This document shows positions 5,140 to 6,360 of a stretch of 6,360 nt of DNA, one piece after another. Location of the stretch: contig DKIT01000063.1 of the NCBI GenBank assembly GCA_002454415.1, positions 8,636 through 14,995 of the forward strand. Reading direction: 5' to 3'. Every line of letters begins with the position of its first letter. Position 1 is the stretch's first letter. The DNA comes from Sphingobacterium sp. UBA6711 (GTDB lineage: Bacteria > Bacteroidota > Bacteroidia > Sphingobacteriales > Sphingobacteriaceae). Under the pieces are notes generated by a model. That model made no database searches. It worked only from the letters and a program-made list of their open reading frames with translations, and was not told where the DNA came from. The translations under genes were made by a program, and so were the position numbers.

Positions 5140-5168
5140 AAAAGCCTAGACTAACAATCTAGGCTTTT
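5140..5168 (+). terminator. Intrinsic terminator ending the + strand gene cluster
   Basis: AAAAGCCTAGA (5140-5150) pairs perfectly with TCTAGGCTTTT (5158-5168), leaving a 7-base loop (CTAACAA). The TTTT at the 3' arm continues into TACTTT. It lies 14 bases after the stop at 5125. Because the stem begins with A's and ends with T's it could also work on the minus strand, but no minus-strand gene ends here. It is the clearest terminator in the window. Confidence 0.85.
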
Positions 5169-5172
5169 ACTT

Positions 5173-5181
5173 TAAATTTTG
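5173..5181 (+). promoter_or_regulatory. Promoter-like -7 sequence upstream of 5210
   Basis: TAAATTTTG differs from the Bacteroidota -7 consensus TAnnTTTG by one inserted base. It follows directly after the terminator and lies 28 bases before the ATG at 5210, a normal leader length. The -33 element would fall within the terminator arm and is not obvious. The position after a terminator and before an isolated gene is the main support. Confidence 0.4.
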
Positions 5182-5209
5182 TATATTACGTCAACTAACA
5201 CCAATAAAT

Positions 5210-5506
5210 ATGACCATTTTTAACGGACGGATACAAACAGTAGAAGCATATAGAGTTGATGGCACCGACCTTGAAGGAAAAGACAAAGACGCCCTTCAAA
5301 TAATCGTAACTTTACAATTCGTTACAGAAGGCGATATCCTGCCTTTTGTAGAGTCTGATGGCGAAAATATCAAACTTGAACTAATTTACAAGCATCTTAA
5401 GAAGATTTCAAAACTTATCGAAAATTACAAAGTAAAATTACCGGAATCCAAAGTTAAGACTTCACCACCGGATCAACCCAATAAACCGAATTATCCGAAT
5501 ACATGA
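5210..5506 (+). CDS. Hypothetical protein with a Pro/Asn-rich tail (98 aa)
   Basis: The protein begins MTIFNGRIQTVEAYRVDGTD and has beta-strand candidates at 8-14 and 29-36 (LQIIVTLQF), a helix at 55-72 (KLELIYKHLKKISKLIENYK) and then a disordered tail in which PN recurs every three residues (QPNKPNYPNT). I do not recognise a family. It is separated from the upstream cluster by a terminator and a promoter-like element, so it is probably transcribed alone. Its last 53 bases lie opposite the end of the minus-strand gene 5454-5876, and the Pro/Asn tail is exactly the overlapping part. Confidence 0.7.
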   Translation: MTIFNGRIQTVEAYRVDGTDLEGKDKDALQIIVTLQFVTEGDILPFVESDGENIKLELIYKHLKKISKLIENYKVKLPESKVKTSPPDQPNKPNYPNT

Positions 5507-5876
5507 TAACGTCATCGGGAGCGACTGAACATTCAATGAGATCTTCCAGACCATCACCTAAAATATTGCCCAAGCTGTCAGGGTTTTCTCGGGTGCCCGT
5601 TAATATTGATCCTTCATCAAGGATATATAAGTCAGATGTCACGACATTGATTTTGCTATTTGTAATCCAGTCTTTCAACAGTGATTTATCTACCTGCAAA
5701 ACTCGGCCTGCAAGTTCCTGGGCTTCGATGATATCATCACTGGCACTATCAGGATAATTAGCCATCAGGAATACTCGGTATTTATCAAATAAGCCTGTAC
5801 GGATAGCTTCATTTCTTAAATATAGCTTTTCACCGTATAAGCCAACTTCATCTATATAATCTTGTAATGTTTTCAT
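5454..5876 (-). CDS. Acidic hypothetical protein (140 aa)
   Basis: On the minus strand the protein begins MKTLQDYIDEVGLYGEKLYL. It is strongly acidic (26 Asp/Glu against 12 Lys/Arg). A helical N-terminal half (5-75, with EAQELAGRVLQVDKSLLKDW) is followed by short strands and a Gly/Asp-rich part (GNILGDGLEDLIECSVAPDD, 104-123) ending in YWVDPVVKS. There is no membrane segment and no family is recognised. The start is three bases after the stop of 5880-6149 (TAA ACT ATG), so the two form a coupled operon reading away from the SRAP gene. Its end overlaps the convergent + strand gene by 53 bases. High acidity is seen in DNA mimics and other phage accessory proteins, but that is speculative here. 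Confidence 0.75.
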   Translation of the reverse strand: MKTLQDYIDEVGLYGEKLYLRNEAIRTGLFDKYRVFLMANYPDSASDDIIEAQELAGRVLQVDKSLLKDWITNSKINVVTSDLYILDEGSILTGTRENPDSLGNILGDGLEDLIECSVAPDDVIMYSDNSVYWVDPVVKS

Positions 5877-5879
5877 AGT

Positions 5880-6149
5880 TTAATCTTCAATAAATACGCT
5901 TCCATTTAGGTCTTCTTCTTTAATATTATTCAAAGCATCCTGGATGACTAGAATATTTGGTTCTTCAAATGGAACCGCCGTAATACCCTCACAATCCAAA
6001 GCAACAAGCCATTCAAAGACATTGGGCACCGCAATGGCTTTCCAGGTTACATTTGCTGTATCCTCACAATCTGCCGGAGCGATCAGGACATTATAACCTT
6101 TTCGTTGCAGCTCTTTCAATACCGAATGATTTACCTTTGCAAATCGCAT
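5880..6149 (-). CDS. Acidic hypothetical protein (89 aa), first gene of the minus-strand operon
   Basis: The protein begins MRFAKVNHSVLKELQRKGYN and then alternates strands and loops (VLIAPADCEDTANVTWKAIA at 21-40, VFEWLVALD at 44-52, NILVIQDAL at 65-73). The basic N-terminal helix contrasts with an acidic remainder (15 Asp/Glu against 7 Lys/Arg overall). Two cysteines (28 and 53) each sit in an acidic context (DCED, DCEG), which could be a repeated motif or chance. No family is recognised. It heads a two-gene minus-strand operon and is divergent from the SRAP gene, with 33 bases between the start codons, so the two probably share control. Confidence 0.75.
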   Translation of the reverse strand: MRFAKVNHSVLKELQRKGYNVLIAPADCEDTANVTWKAIAVPNVFEWLVALDCEGITAVPFEEPNILVIQDALNNIKEEDLNGSVFIED

Positions 6150-6152
6150 TTT

Positions 6153-6174
6153 ATTTGTACTTTTAAGTAAATAT
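6153..6174. promoter_or_regulatory. Imperfect palindrome between divergent genes (candidate operator)
   Basis: The arms ATTTGTACTT (6153-6162) and AAGTAAATAT (6165-6174) agree at 8 of 10 positions when paired, around a TT spacer; the core TACTT..AAGTA is perfect. It lies in the short region between the divergent starts at 6149 and 6183. TTTATTTG (6150-6157) is one mismatch from the + strand -7 consensus TAnnTTTG, and TATATTTA on the minus strand (6175-6168) is also one mismatch away. Neither has a clear -33 partner. A dimeric repressor could control both directions from here. Confidence 0.4.
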
Positions 6175-6182
6175 AATCAAAT

Positions 6183-6360
6183 ATGTGTTATCATACTTCC
6201 ACTCCAAGCACTAAGCAACTAGTAGACGCTTTACAAGGCAAGAATGTTCATTATCAGAATGAAGAAATCTTTCATGTCAGCGGTTTCACTAGGCCTTACC
6301 TTCCTGTTACTCTAAATGAGGACCAGGATAGCATTGTGCCTGCTCGGTGGAAATTGATTC
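6183..6360 (+). CDS. yedK: SRAP/YedK (HMCES-type) protein, N-terminal part
   Basis: The first 59 residues are visible and the gene runs off the window. It begins MCYHTSTPS, with the invariant catalytic Cys at position 2 exposed once Met1 is removed. Later come HVSGFTRPYLPVTLNED (31-47) and ARWKLI (54-59), matching the SRAP order (MCxH…, GF.RP.LP…, W.LIP.W). SRAP proteins bind single-stranded DNA and form a stable thiazolidine crosslink with abasic sites, shielding them from strand cleavage; human HMCES and E. coli YedK are the studied members. Phages of many hosts carry them. The gene has its own 33-base upstream region shared with the minus-strand operon, with a palindrome that could be an SOS- or phage-repressor site. 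The rest of the catalytic set (the Asn, Glu and His that follow) is beyond the window, so completeness cannot be judged. Confidence 0.93.
   Translation, partial: MCYHTSTPSTKQLVDALQGKNVHYQNEEIFHVSGFTRPYLPVTLNEDQDSIVPARWKLI

Noticed and set aside
5503..5757. 84-residue + strand ORF beginning MITSSGATEHSMRS
   Set aside because: It is antisense to the acidic gene 5454-5876, Ser/Pro-rich, and has no ribosome binding site; it is a shadow frame.

Overview
The window looks like the accessory (early or regulatory) part of a phage or prophage of a Bacteroidota host. The DNA is clearly A+T-rich. Genes are short, mostly on the + strand, and packed with overlapping start/stop junctions (ATGA, TAATG, GTGAG) or gaps of a few bases. 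Several products have the look of small proteins that recur in Bacteroidota phages and prophages: a YopX-like protein (3937-4242), a protein opening with ELRIGN and ending in a YLHQLQN motif (4242-4619), an ASCH-like protein with KIHTIR (2782-3357), a PP-loop/PAPS-reductase-like protein (1209-2252), and a protein opening with NKAKFFALYWGQ (252-704). No structural, lysis, integrase or replication gene can be recognised, so phage origin is inferred from gene style and families, not from a hallmark gene.

Layout. (a) 19-704: three overlapping + strand genes: an acidic 39-residue peptide, a 42-residue membrane peptide and a 150-residue phage-type protein. (b) 712-987: a small minus-strand island with two coupled membrane peptides (53 and 36 residues), facing the flow of the surrounding genes. 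(c) 1009-2727: a 61-residue acidic protein, the PP-loop protein and an unrecognised 154-residue protein. (d) 2728-2781: a spacer with a GC-rich hairpin. (e) 2782-5125: eight or nine tightly packed small genes ending at a strong intrinsic terminator (5140-5168). (f) 5210-5506: a gene with its own promoter-like sequence. (g) 5454-6149: a minus-strand pair of acidic proteins whose end overlaps (f) tail to tail. (h) 6183-end: the start of an SRAP/YedK (HMCES-type) gene, divergent from (g) across a 33-base gap that contains an imperfect palindrome.

Likely roles. Two genes can be tied to nucleic-acid chemistry. SRAP proteins covalently shield abasic sites in single-stranded DNA. The PP-loop protein probably activates a substrate with ATP, and it has a cysteine set suited to a metal or Fe-S site. 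The ASCH-like protein probably binds RNA or a modified nucleoside. The rest are phage accessory proteins without a known function. The most unusual points are the minus-strand membrane-peptide pair, the 27-residue ORF that looks like the amputated N-terminus of an HNH endonuclease, the altered PP-loop, the double-coding tail overlap and the divergent SRAP control region. No complete new system can be demonstrated from this sequence alone.
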